A DNA stretch of 11,530 nt from Smittium mucronatum (GCA_001953115.1 LSSL01001172.1:1-11530); one strand, 5' to 3'. Numbered from the stretch's first letter, positions 1 to 8,841 are shown. The notes: generated by a model from the letters alone, not told the origin. Program-made: numbers and translations.

Positions 1-659
1 AAATAATAAATACTCATTCCAAATGATAATAATTCTTGATAATGTTCTGCTGCTTTAATTATTCACCTGGTGAAATTTCTCTAGATTTAATAAAAAAAAA
101 TTTAAAATTTGATTTTTTATTTTCGGATCGAGAAATTTATTTCGCTGAAAATTTTGCAAAAATTGCATTAAATTCGATATTGAGCCTCATTTAAAAATAA
201 AATAACTAAAAAAATTAGCTAGCCAGATATTAATTTAGATACATTTGAAAACAATAAATAAGACGAATAAAAATTTATCAAATGAAATTACATAATAAAA
301 AAATAAAAATATCTGTAAAATATTTACGTAAAATGAAGTGAAAATTTCAGGCGATTATAATTTCTATTCACTATTTCTTAAATTTGCGGAAATTTCCAGA
401 TTTATTCTATATTTTCCAGATTTTTTCTAGAAAAATCATTATAAAATTTACCTATTATACATGAAACCCTCAATTTACACTGATTATCCCTATGCAAATT
501 TTGATTTTTTGAAAAATTGATAATTTCGTTCGATTTTTTTTACGCTAATTCATATAGTTTGTGAATTTTAATTAAAAAATATAATTAAATATTAATCTAT
601 AATTGATTACAAGTGTAAAATTTAATATGAATATTTTTTTAAATTAATATAACTAAATC
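1..659. other. AT-rich gene-free spacer
   Basis: No frame on either strand carries a recognisable protein motif, and stop codons are dense in all six frames. The sequence is dominated by A and T runs, with one short tandem duplication at 392-430 listed separately. No RNA gene or regulatory signal could be recognised. Confidence 0.6.
392..430. repeat. Two-copy tandem duplication of about 20 bp
   Basis: Two adjacent units, 392-410 and 411-430, share the pattern ATTT(T)CCAGATTT.TTCTA. They differ by one inserted T, one A/T change and the final base. This looks like a local slippage duplication. No function is apparent. Confidence 0.6.
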
Positions 660-1180
660 TTAAGCGATTTAAGACTTATAGCCACCTGTTTTTATGTTTC
701 AATTTTAGAATAGACAGTCATTAAAGATTTGCTTATAAATGCTATACTAGTTTATATTTTCGTGTAATATTTAAATGAGGATAGTAAAAAAATGAATGGC
801 TAAACTAGCTTAAAAATATTGTAAATGGTAGAGTTTAGATGATTAAACAGTGAAATCACGCAAAAACTGTATATTAGATCAAAAAACGCATTAAATAAGA
901 CGTTGGAGTTGAAAGAGAAGTCCACTTCAACTAGAAATAGTTTTGGTGTTAATAAGTAGATTAACAGGATATATAAAAATAAAATGGCAAATATCCAATG
1001 ATTTATAGAGCAAAATAAACATTATAAGTCTAAATTGAAATTTTTTATAGGCCGGTTGCCACTAATTTAATTTTAAGCTAGTTTTGTGACTCTCTAAATA
1101 AGCATGATAAAATTTAAATGCAAAACCAAGCTCTTAAATTTTTAAATAGATGACTTATACCCGGTTTCATTTTATATTCA
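660..1180. other. Patch of higher G+C, possible decayed insertion, unidentified
   Basis: Parts of this stretch reach about 25-35% G+C by eye (highest at 901-960), while much of the surrounding spacer is near 20%. On the minus strand, 1021 down to 800 has 73 stop-free codons ending in TAG, but no ATG and no recognised motif. On the plus strand, the frame around 856-1050 has only a few stops and is lysine-rich. In DNA this AT-rich, stop-free runs of about 70 codons are expected several times by chance in a window this size, so the frame alone proves nothing. The composition makes an old gene or transposon fragment possible. I could not identify it. Confidence 0.25.
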
Positions 1181-1689
1181 ACCTCTTATGACCAAAAAAA
1201 TTTGGATAAAATTGTATAAATAAGCAATAAACTCTTATATAATCATTTTTTAATATTTTTCTGTATTTTCTGTTAAAAAAATTGTTATTTTTCGCTAATA
1301 ATCTCACATATGCGATTTTTTTGTAACGTTTTCTATAAAATTATAGTTAAATAAGATAAAAATAACCCGACATTCATGAATTTAATCCCCTTAAAAGTAT
1401 CTTATATTCTACTTTCATGAAATTTGTTGTAAATAACGCATAATTTTTTTTTCATTTTATGCGAATTTTTTTAGGAAAAAATATTCGTTTAGGTCTATGG
1501 TTACCTATTCTAAGTTTGAGACCAATTGCATATTACTAAGTCCAAAAATGATATAATCTAAAGATACCTATAAATTTTATTTATCCTTCAATTATTCCAC
1601 TTATAGAATATTTCTTAAATAACTTTTTGTATATAATCAACGAATGCTTTAAAATCCACTCTATAGATTTAGTAAAATAGTGGAGCTGT
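1181..1689. other. AT-rich gene-free spacer
   Basis: No coding motif, RNA gene or repeat was recognised. The stretch lies between the higher-G+C patch and the left copy of the inverted repeat. Weak similarity to the outer flank of the right repeat copy may begin near 1650, but it is too diverged to score by eye. Confidence 0.5.
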
Positions 1690-2180
1690 TTTTGAACCTC
1701 AAATAGAAAATATATTATGCTAAAAAAGCAATTCAGACCTGTACATGAAATAGTTTCTTTTTTAGGTATTGTCTAAACTAAAAAAGAATAAAATTATGTT
1801 TTCCAAATGTTTTAAAAAGTGGTATAACAATTGGATATGTCTATATGCAATTTTAGAAATTAAGAAAATGTATTTATTTTGCAATAAACACGTTTAATTG
1901 AAAAAATTCGGAATTATTTGGAAATTGGCGCCATTTTCAAATAAATGTTAATTTATCAATTTAACACATTTTATTAAAGTTGAAGCTAGTTTCTAAAGTT
2001 CTCAAAAAAAAATTCAACATACCAAAATAATAATCACTCGATTCATATATTCATTAAAATCACCAGTTAAAAAAATGCGCCAATTTTTCTTTATCAGAGC
2101 TAATTATTAAATAAAAAAATTCTAAGAGATTTTATTTAAGCTTTAATAAAAATTTCGATTATATATTTACGAGAATATTT
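1690..2180 (+). repeat. Inverted repeat, left copy (decayed)
   Basis: This stretch matches the reverse complement of about 2450-2900. The best core is 1769-1984 against 2824-2609. Within it, the 189 bases from the shared ATG (1796 here, 2797 in the other copy) align without a gap with 21 mismatches, about 89% identity. Similarity continues with indels: both copies carry an AATTCAG block upstream, a CAATTTTTC-like block near 2092, and ACGAGAATA at 2169-2177 matching 2458-2450. This copy has in-frame stops where the right copy has an open frame. Mismatches fall 5/10/6 on codon positions 1/2/3 of that frame, which is not the third-position excess of a conserved protein. It is best read as a non-coding or long-dead mobile repeat. 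The family was not recognised. Confidence 0.75.
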
Positions 2181-2449
2181 CGAAATGTATTTATAATTTT
2201 TTTTTTGCTTTTATTTCTTTGTTATTAAAAATTCCCTTAATTGAAAATTTAAGTAAATATAATATATTCGCAAAGAAATTATCAAATTCCATAACTATTT
2301 TTGAAGTTTTATTTATTTAGGGTAATTTCATATTGAAGTTTCTGAATATTTTAAGTTATGTCTCATAATTCGATTATTATTTTTTTCTGCCTTTTTTTTT
2401 ATATTGGAAATTTAAGGAACTATCAAAAAATAATTGAAGTTTTAAAATT
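2181..2449. other. Spacer between the inverted repeat copies
   Basis: This segment separates the facing 3' ends of the two copies. Faint similarity may extend into it: a TTCCCTTAATT-like block near 2233 resembles the reverse complement near 2408-2419. The unique centre could therefore be only about 150 bp. No gene or motif is seen. Confidence 0.4.
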
Positions 2450-2900
2450 TATTCTCGTAATTATTATAAGATATTAATTAAATATGTCAAATTCAAAAAA
2501 TTATTCTTAAATTTTAATCGGAAAAATTTGTTCGAATTTGGTTCAAAATTTGAATATCAATATCAAGATATAATATTGATACAAATTTTGAGAAAATTAT
2601 TTATTTGATTCAACTAGAATAAAACGGGTTAAATTGATAAATTCATATTTATTTGAAAATGGTTCCAATTTCCAAATAATTCCAATTTTTTTAAAATAAA
2701 CGCTTTTATTGCAAAATAAATACATTTTCTTAATTTCTAAAATTAAATATAGGAATATCCAATTGTTATACCACTTTATAAAAAATTTGAAAAACATAAT
2801 TTTATTCTATTTTAGTTTAGATAATATCAAAAAAAGCTTTATTTTACGATAAGACCTGAATTTTGTTGGTAACCTATTGAATATTTTTATTGTTGAAATT
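2450..2900 (-). repeat. Inverted repeat, right copy, with 66-codon open frame
   Basis: This is the reverse-oriented partner of 1690-2180 (core 2609-2824). Read on the minus strand it contains an ATG-started frame of 66 codons, 2797 down to 2597, giving a lysine-, isoleucine- and phenylalanine-rich peptide with no recognised domain. In the left copy the same frame is stopped at two internal codons (TAT to TAA and GAA to TAA). Of the codon differences, only one (ACC/ACA) is silent. I therefore do not call the frame a gene. The two copies are tail to tail, so a single-stranded form could fold into a long imperfect stem. No terminal motif or target-site duplication was found. Confidence 0.7.
2544..2590. 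repeat. Strong hairpin inside the right repeat copy
   Basis: CAAAATTTG (2544-2552) pairs with CAAATTTTG (2582-2590), and TATCAATAT (2555-2563) pairs with ATATTGATA (2573-2581). This makes an 18-pair stem with a two-base AA bulge and a nine-base loop. The corresponding part of the left copy, around 2005-2060, does not keep the pairing. It may be a structural end or subterminal hairpin of the repeat. An intrinsic-terminator role is not supported, because the stem is nearly all A/T and no gene lies upstream. Confidence 0.7.
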
Positions 2901-4670
2901 CAGACTTAAATGATATATCACTGTAAAGATATATTCCTCACTATTCACTCTTTTTTTAATCTCGGATTTTTTTAAGATTTCAACTGTCTTTATGAGAATT
3001 TTTTTTAGTTTAGTTCAAATTTATTCATTTTAAATACTAAGAAAAATAGTAAGAAACTGTTTTAACATATATTTAAACCTCGTCTGAACTCATATTATCG
3101 ACTATTTAGACAGTAAATTTATCCTATTCAGGAGCTATTTCATGATTTATCATTGCTGTTTTTTTTTATTCCTTTGTTTAAAAATCTCAAAGAATAAAAA
3201 GTTGGTAAAGGGACTGTTTTGTTTGTATTAAATAATATAATTATCTGTCTTACCATTAAGCATCAACTAAGAAATACAAAGTTTCTTAGCTTTAGAACTA
3301 TTTTAAATTATCGTCTCTTTAATTGAGAATGGCCATTATTATCACCATAAAATGATGAGCCGTATTATCTACAAATCACAAGTAGAAAATGAATATTTTT
3401 AAAGATGCCAATGATAAAAATTGATGTATTATTTATTATTCCTACAAAATTAAGAGAAGAAATAGATAAAATTTCTGAAATTGTAAATATTATTTCATCC
3501 AATTTTTATTAAATTTACAATAAAAACTCCCAATAGAAATGAGAAAAAATTATCAAAAACCACGGCACTATCTTTAAAGGATTTACAAAATTCAATGATT
3601 GAACACAGGATTAAATTTATAATTTATATTAAATTTTATTTTGCACTAGGAAATGATACAAAATTGTACAATACTATATAGATAATAATGAATTTGAAAA
3701 AAATAATGAAAAAAAATCAACTTTAAAGCCATTTTAAAGGATATATTTTATATCTTATGTTTTAAAATATTAACACATCTATTTATTTTTTTTATTCAAA
3801 TAATTAAAAAAAATCCATCTATTAGACAAAGATAGCAAGTAAATCAATGTAAAAGGCAAAATAAATTACGAATTTAAAGTGTAAGTTATGGGTTCTTTTA
3901 TAATTGCATTAGTTTCTAATATTTAATATCTTAAATAACTATAATTTATTATATACTTTTTGTATTTAATGATGTTTTATATATATATGAAGAATACGTT
4001 TAAAATCATTAAACAGAAATAAATTTTTTATGTATTTTTCATTTAAAACTAATTAGATATTATCCTATATAATAATAGATAATTAATTTATTAAATTATA
4101 GGTAAAAACATTAGAGCGAAATTTTTATTTTAAAAATCAAGATTTTTTAGCCTAAAAACTAAGAAAAATCACCAAAAGTACTTTCTTTATCTATTGTCTT
4201 TTTTTTATTGATTTTGAGTCAATCATTACATGAATCATGATTTCTTTTAGTGTTATATTCTTCAAAGATGAAGTTATTTGTTCCAAAATTCAAATATTTA
4301 TAAATTAACTCATTATAATTTATTATCTTTCATGTCACTGTAAATTTTATAACCATTTTTAATCCAGCTCAATATCATTTTTCATTTAATACATAAATCC
4401 AAGGTGCAAAAAATTGAAGATAATACAGAAAAATATATATTTAAAGATATAATACATGTCTTTATATCCCATTAAAAATCTTTGGTAATATATTTATTTT
4501 TTTATTAGATTAAAATGTCTTTTTGCCAAAATAAATCTAAAAATAAAGTAACAAACAGGTTATATTGATCTATTTTTTTTTGAGGCTTTAAATCACTACC
4601 TTATTTAATTGAAGATTTTTTATTCAAAATAACCAGTTTTGAAAAATCATAACCTTTATTAAAAAATTAG
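2901..4670. other. Long AT-rich gene-free spacer
   Basis: About 1.8 kb without a supported gene. The only tidy small frame is 3411-3512 (+), 33 codons from ATG to TAA with a charged middle (LREEIDKI). It is too short, and has no homology I recognise. A (TA)n run lies near 3979-3988. No tRNA, rRNA or repeat family was recognised. Confidence 0.55.
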
Positions 4671-4880
4671 GAAATCAAAATAGAATTGAGTTTAAATATA
4701 GAAAATTTTAATTTACTTTAAAGTCTCAATTTCAAATTAATAAATTCAGAAGATGATGTTATCGAAAAAATTTCTATTGGTGAGTGTTTTTTTACTTCCA
4801 TAAAAAAGAAATTGGATTTGATTTATATTCCTCCATCCCATGAATTACTGTCAATTTCAAGAATAAAATCATCCAATTAA
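4671..4880 (+). other. Weak quasi-open frame, possible decayed coding scrap
   Basis: In one plus-strand frame, 69 codons are interrupted by only one internal stop (TAA at 4719-4721). The translation has a more protein-like composition than its surroundings, including the segments INSEDDVIEKI and YIPPSHELLSI. The first part has loosely spaced leucines and isoleucines reminiscent of leucine-rich repeats, but no full repeat consensus is met. There is no ATG at the start. Runs like this are expected by chance at this base composition, so this is only a lead. Confidence 0.15.
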
Positions 4881-5021
4881 AAGTTATTCAATTATTCAAT
4901 CAAAAAATATCAATATTTTTCCCAAGTTAGGAAAAAAACTTCTATAATTCCTAAAAAAATTTGTGATTCTTGGAATTGTATGGCAATTAATTTAAAAATA
5001 TTTTAAATCGGAAATCCTCTT

Positions 5022-5053
5022 ATTAATAATCTGGGATTCTGATTAATAATCTG
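5022..5053. repeat. 12-bp direct repeat
   Basis: ATTAATAATCTG occurs at 5022-5033 and again at 5042-5053, a 20-bp period. It is likely a local duplication with no evident function. Confidence 0.65.
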
Positions 5054-5497
5054 AAAATACACTCATTTTAAAGTTGAATATAAAGCCAACCAATTGATAT
5101 GGGGTCAAACAGATGTTTAAATTAATAATATTTTTCATAAAATACCCTTATTGGTTACTAAAAATGTAAGAATAAAAAAATAATGAAATTAAATTTCAAA
5201 AAAAGTTTTTTTTTTTAGGATATCATATTTATTCTTATTCGTGTTATATTGAAATGTGCTTTTCTTTTTATCTTATAAAATTTATAAATAAAAGAGGGGC
5301 AATGCATTGGTAATGAATATGCACCTAATTTTAAGACCTATGATTATTTTATATAATTTTCTATCCAAATATCTTCAAAAAAAAAAAATCCTACTTCTAG
5401 GAATACGGAAAGAGATGCTAAAAATAGGAAGGTATTTTAAACTTTTCTAATTTTTTTCTGTTTATAATACTTTTATCTAATTAAAGTTGTAACTTAA

Positions 5498-5522
5498 AAA
5501 AAGATCTTTTATAGATCTTTTT
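5498..5522. repeat. Perfect 10-bp hairpin with T-rich tail
   Basis: AAAAAGATCT (5498-5507) pairs with AGATCTTTTT (5513-5522) around the loop TTTAT. The stem followed by T-rich sequence superficially resembles a bacterial intrinsic terminator. There is no upstream gene, the stem is mostly A/T, and the window looks eukaryotic, so I list it only as a hairpin. Confidence 0.6.
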
Positions 5523-5980
5523 ACATTTTTAATTGAACCTTTTTTTAGTTTTATTTATTGAATGACTGATTTCTGATTTATTTAGAAACTTGTTTTAAAA
5601 AAACAAACTTTTAATCTAATGGTGATAATTTATCATTATTTTAGGTTTGTTAATTCAAAATTAATTTTACTCTTTATAAAAAAATCGTATTACTGTAATT
5701 GTTTCATTTGACAGTATGCTATTTGAAATTGTTAAAAATAAATTTTGAGTAGTCTTTTTAATCATTTATATAAGTAAAGTTAAATAAAAAAAAAGATCTA
5801 TGAGAATATATGATAAAAAAGTTAATAACGCTGTAAAAAATGATTCATAATGTATACAGTTTGATTGCGCATTAATTTGTTTTCTTAAACATATGAATCG
5901 ATTAAAGGCATAAAACTAAAAAATAAGCTAAAAAAAATGAAAATGAAAGCGAAAAATAGAATGAAAGAGTGAATTGATAC

Positions 5981-6003
5981 TATTTTATTTTATTTTATTT
6001 TAT
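5981..6003. repeat. (TATTT)n microsatellite
   Basis: About 4.6 perfect copies of the pentanucleotide TATTT, read as tandem units on the plus strand. Confidence 0.85.
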
Positions 6004-6425
6004 CGGATTATTTCATAAATTTTCAGTTGTATGATCAGATGAAATTGAATTTATCAGTTTGACTAATAATCTATTAGATTTTTTAGAAAATCCAGTTATT
6101 ATTGCAAATTTTTAGTTTTTTCTATTTAACTATTTTTTTTGTATCATACATAATTTTCCTGGCTATTTATAAAGTCAATTTCAAAAATATCCTTTCAGTA
6201 TATTTTACTATAATTTTGTTTTATTTATTAGATATTGACCTAATTTTATATTTTAATTATATAAATTTTAAAAATATCTTGATTTTTTAAAATATACTGT
6301 ACTTTATAATGGGCTTCACATATAAATTAAAGATTATTATGCGAAATTGTTCATTTCATATAAAATAACACTAAAATTTTTCAAAATTTTAACTTGCTGC
6401 AAAAATAATTAAATAAATTTCTAGA
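6004..6425. other. AT-rich spacer upstream of the LINE remnant
   Basis: No gene is supported. A TTG-started frame at 6102-6290 encodes only a phenylalanine/isoleucine/tyrosine-rich string of the kind AT-rich DNA yields by chance. It contains an 18-bp imperfect direct repeat, 6177-6194 and 6264-6281, with 15 of 18 bases identical. Just before it, 6038-6112 has 24 stop-free codons with a more balanced composition, too short to assign. The earlier part of a reverse transcriptase is not visible here, so the element appears 5'-truncated or decayed beyond recognition. Confidence 0.45.
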
Positions 6426-7010
6426 GTTATATAATTATTGAAAAAAAAGTTACACAAAATTATAGGCAATATAAAAGGATTAAGCTTCCGGGATAGCTGG
6501 ACTGCTTTTTGTCTATGATGCCGAGTTATTGGCTTAATCTGAGACCAATATGCAATTGAAATTCAATCATATAACTGATTTCTCGAATTCATGGTGATGA
6601 CAGTAAATGCATCCAAATGCGGTTTAATTAATATCACTGGTCTTCTTTCTTCCGATTTGATATTAAAAGATTAAAAATATAGAATAATGATCAATATAAA
6701 TATTTGGGATACATAATGAATAATTTATGAGTCACTTCAGGGACCATTAAAAGCAATAAAAAAATCATAAAGATTCTTTACGCTACATTTAGCTTTCTGA
6801 ACCGTAAATAATTACCTATTAGCCCAAAAAGTAAATCCATAAATTCGGCTCTGATGCCTATTGGTTGTAATGAGGAAAGATATTTTGCATGATAAAAGTC
6901 ATAGTAACTCCATTAAAGATTTAAATCGACAAATAAATCTAATCTGTAGAAAATATCTGTGAGTGATCAGCATCAAAAGGATTATAGTCAAACTGGGTAT
7001 AGAATCAGTC
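6426..7010 (+). pseudogene. Reverse transcriptase palm and thumb remnant (LINE)
   Basis: The ancestral protein copied element RNA into DNA by target-primed reverse transcription. An approach segment lies in frame 3 at about 6426-6482 (KLHKIIGNIKGL). Motif C is in frame 1 at 6493-6594: GLLFVYDAELLA, then a TAA at 6535-6537 where the family usually has Glu, then SETNMQL. The catalytic Asp pair, usually FADD, reads V-Y-D, so the first Asp codon is TAT (6514-6516). Block 6 is in frame 3 at 6597-6684 with MTVNASKCGLI. Block 7 is in frame 2 from 6695 with YKYLGYIMNNL, then TGA at 6728 where Trp is expected. The thumb-like region continues to LMPIGC (6851-6868), with TAA at 6809. Then follow frame 1 (MIKVIVTPLKI from 6889) and frame 3 (VKLGIES at 6987). 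It is dead. Family assignment is confident, clade is not. Confidence 0.85.
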
Positions 7011-7404
7011 TTTTTTTAAAAATATAACTTTTCAATATAGTATATAATACAAGGGGAAAAAATTAAAAAATTTGACTTTCGACTTCATTAAGCCACACTC
7101 TAAGGACGTAATGACCATAAAGTTAAATTTAGTTCAAGACGGATTAAAACGATTTCGTAATATAAATTAAAAAAGTGAAATAAAAATCCTCATAGTTGAC
7201 AGTAAAAATGAAATTAACCGGAAAAAAATCCACCAATGGATGGCGAATTAGAAAGATAGTAGAAAAAAAATTGGATTATTCTCAAAACCTGTACTCTGAC
7301 TTAAAAATTGACTTCCAGGTAATCCGAAAAATGTAAATGAGGTCCTTCTGGAACTTCCAGTAACTATATGATAATAAATTTTCGACGAAAAATTTAGATG
7401 AAAT
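7011..7404 (+). pseudogene. Linker region of the LINE ORF, badly decayed
   Basis: This stretch lies between the thumb-like block and the zinc-knuckle relic and keeps somewhat raised G+C. Frame 1 from about 7078 can be read into the knuckle in phase, but it crosses several stops, including a cluster of three near 7370-7378. A GLKRF segment near 7143 may correspond to a basic stretch seen in related elements; this rests on general recollection and is weak. No catalytic motif was identified. Confidence 0.45.
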
Positions 7405-7706
7405 CACCTCTTCTGTAAAATGAATGTACATGAAACCTTTGACCACATGTTGTTATTTTATTTTTTTGATGGTATAGAAATAAAAATGAGGCAATTATAC
7501 TTTTCATAATTACAATTATCCACTTATGCAGAAAAAATCGGCTTTTTAATTTAAAGAAAAATTGGTTGGGGGTATTTGGAAAAATAATTTGAGTCAGAAT
7601 CAAGCAGAAGCCGCTGAATTTAATTTTTTTTATGAGACAGCAAAATTGTCGGTTTTTTTCAGAATGTTCAATAAATTTAAGCCCAAGAGTACAATTATAT
7701 TACTAA
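7405..7706 (+). pseudogene. Degenerate CCHC zinc knuckle and C-terminal part of the LINE ORF
   Basis: Frame 1 at 7405-7461 reads HLFCKMNVHETFDHMLLFY. This fits C-x2-C-x9-H-x4-C with the first Cys as His (CAC, 7405-7407) and the last Cys as Tyr (TAT, 7459-7461); the second Cys (7414-7416) and the His (7444-7446) remain. The ET..H.LL core is typical of this knuckle in non-LTR elements, where it helps bind nucleic acid. A frame change follows, and frame 3 runs from TGG at 7470 (WYRNKNE) to TAA at 7704-7706. That is 78 codons with one internal TGA (7590-7592). The Trp/Arg spacing after the last zinc ligand matches the family pattern. No restriction-like endonuclease motif was recognised. The opposite-strand open frame at 7394-7603 is an antisense shadow. 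Confidence 0.7.
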
Positions 7707-7765
7707 ATCCTTGAAAAAATTCACTAGAAGTATTTAGGTGATAGGGTGGCAGAGGAGAGTATGAC

Positions 7766-8545
7766 GAATAAATTTCACTTATTGATTTTCATCGAATTAG
7801 TTTTTTATAAGATTTTATTAAATTAAAAATTAGTTTTCCGAAAAAAAGTAAAGTTCCGAATATATAAATTTTTAGAAAATATATTTATAATCAATTTATT
7901 TATTTCAGGAAAAAAAGGATGGATAAAAAAGTGCTCCGTTAAAAATCATCTTTCGAAAGAAATAAATTATTAAAAGATTATTATCTATATAAATTATATT
8001 ACTCTATTTCCAAAAAAAAAATAAAAATCATATTCTTAAAATCATAAGAAAAAAGATAATTTTTTAAACTTCAAGAAAATTAATAACTTTTAATAAGCGA
8101 TAAAAAAATAAAAAAAACTTATTTTATTTATATTATAGAAACGAATTAATGGAAGTATCTAATTTTTTTTTTATTTCTCACAAAAAAATATTTTTCAATA
8201 AATAAACTTTTCTAGATTATATCTTCATCATCGAATCATTTTATGATACTAACGGTGTTTTTTTCATATTTAAATATTAAATTTTCACTTTTTACAACAA
8301 ACTTAGGTTCTTATGAGAATAATAAAAGTTAAAAAATGCAGTATGAGGCTTTTATTATTATACTGGTATGTATCCACTTATTTTTATTAAATTTTAATAT
8401 TACGAACCGGTAATATAAATAATAATCCTCTATCCATAAATATTTTTTTTTGATGCAAGAAAAATTTTGCATTTCCAAAAGATTTTTTTTAAAATTCCTT
8501 ATAATTTTTTTTATAAATGTTAAGCCTATTACAGCTCACTTCTTT
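7766..8545. other. AT-rich gene-free spacer downstream of the LINE remnant
   Basis: No gene is supported. Several A-rich tracts occur, such as A10 near 8022-8031, but none sits at a defined element end, so none can be called the LINE poly(A) tail. A TTG-started frame at 8450-8638 gives a Phe/Ile/Lys-rich chance peptide. Confidence 0.5.
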
Positions 8546-8615
8546 ATTTTTATATATCCACTTCGATTTTATAAAATTTCTAAAAATATACTACTCATCC
8601 AGAAAATCAGTAGAA
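8546..8615. repeat. Diverged direct repeat, copy 1
   Basis: Two blocks match copy 2 (8842-8935) in order. One is a TTTTTATATA.CCAC block (8546-8562 against 8842-8858). The other runs from AAATTT through AAAATAT, CT and CCAGAAA (8574-8615 against 8895-8935). Copy 2 has about 25 extra bases between them. Upstream, TGTTAAGCCT and TTTTAACTAG may extend the match. Low complexity makes the homology uncertain. Confidence 0.35.
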
Positions 8616-8841
8616 AGATCAAAAATTTTAATGAATAGAAATTAAAGCATCGTGTATAATAATCAAAGACATTATTATGTAATATAAAGCAAAAAATAAT
8701 GGAATTATGATTATAATAGTACATATAAATTTTTTAAATTAAATATTTATATTGACATTTATATAATTTAATAATAATATCCTAATTTATTTGCGGATTG
8801 CACGAAGTTCTTGAACAAATGATTTTTAACTAGACCTTACT

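Larger units (their letters stand above)
4881..5980. other. AT-rich gene-free spacer with small repeats
   Basis: No gene is supported. The stretch holds a short direct repeat (5022-5053), an A7-G-T11 tract at about 5198-5216, an A12 run at 5377-5388 and a hairpin (5498-5522). Nothing else was recognised. Confidence 0.55.
6426..7765 (+). mobile_element. Decayed non-LTR (LINE-type) retrotransposon fragment
   Basis: The span is richer in G+C than its flanks (the line 6481-6540 is about 43%). It contains, in the correct order on one strand, a reverse transcriptase motif C, the two following conserved blocks, a thumb-like region, a zinc-knuckle relic and a C-terminal stretch. Continuous homology needs at least six frame changes and crosses several stops. 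The 5' half expected of such an element (endonuclease, fingers, motifs A and B) is not seen, which suits 5' truncation, common for LINEs, or decay. The 3' limit near 7765 is set by the drop in G+C and loss of open frames. No poly(A) tail or target-site duplication can be assigned. The clade is uncertain: a C-terminal CCHC knuckle occurs in R2/R4/NeSL-type elements but also elsewhere. Confidence 0.8.

Noticed and set aside
1490..1535. Second reverse transcriptase relic, because GTCTATG and TGAGACCAAT recur here as in 6511-6549
   Set aside because: The words match but the spacing differs and neither flank aligns; shared 10-mers are expected at this composition.
2597..2797. 66-codon ATG frame, minus strand, as a gene
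   Set aside because: It lies in a repeat whose other copy is stopped, and the differences show no third-position bias.
3411..3512. 33-codon ATG frame with a charged segment, plus strand
   Set aside because: Too short, no recognised homology, no context to support it.
5498..5522. Intrinsic transcription terminator
   Set aside because: No upstream gene, A/T-rich stem, and probable eukaryotic origin.
6102..6290. 62-codon frame, plus strand, resembling a membrane protein
   Set aside because: Starts with TTG and is nearly all Phe, Ile, Tyr, Leu and Asn, as expected of AT-rich chance frames.
6728..6730. TGA read as Trp, suggesting an altered genetic code
   Set aside because: The same remnant has TAA in place of Glu and many frameshifts, so ordinary decay explains it.
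7394..7603. 69-codon frame, minus strand
   Set aside because: Antisense to the LINE zinc-knuckle and C-terminal remnant; no motif of its own.
8450..8638. 62-codon frame, plus strand
   Set aside because: TTG start, low-complexity Phe/Ile/Lys composition, and overlaps a noncoding direct repeat.
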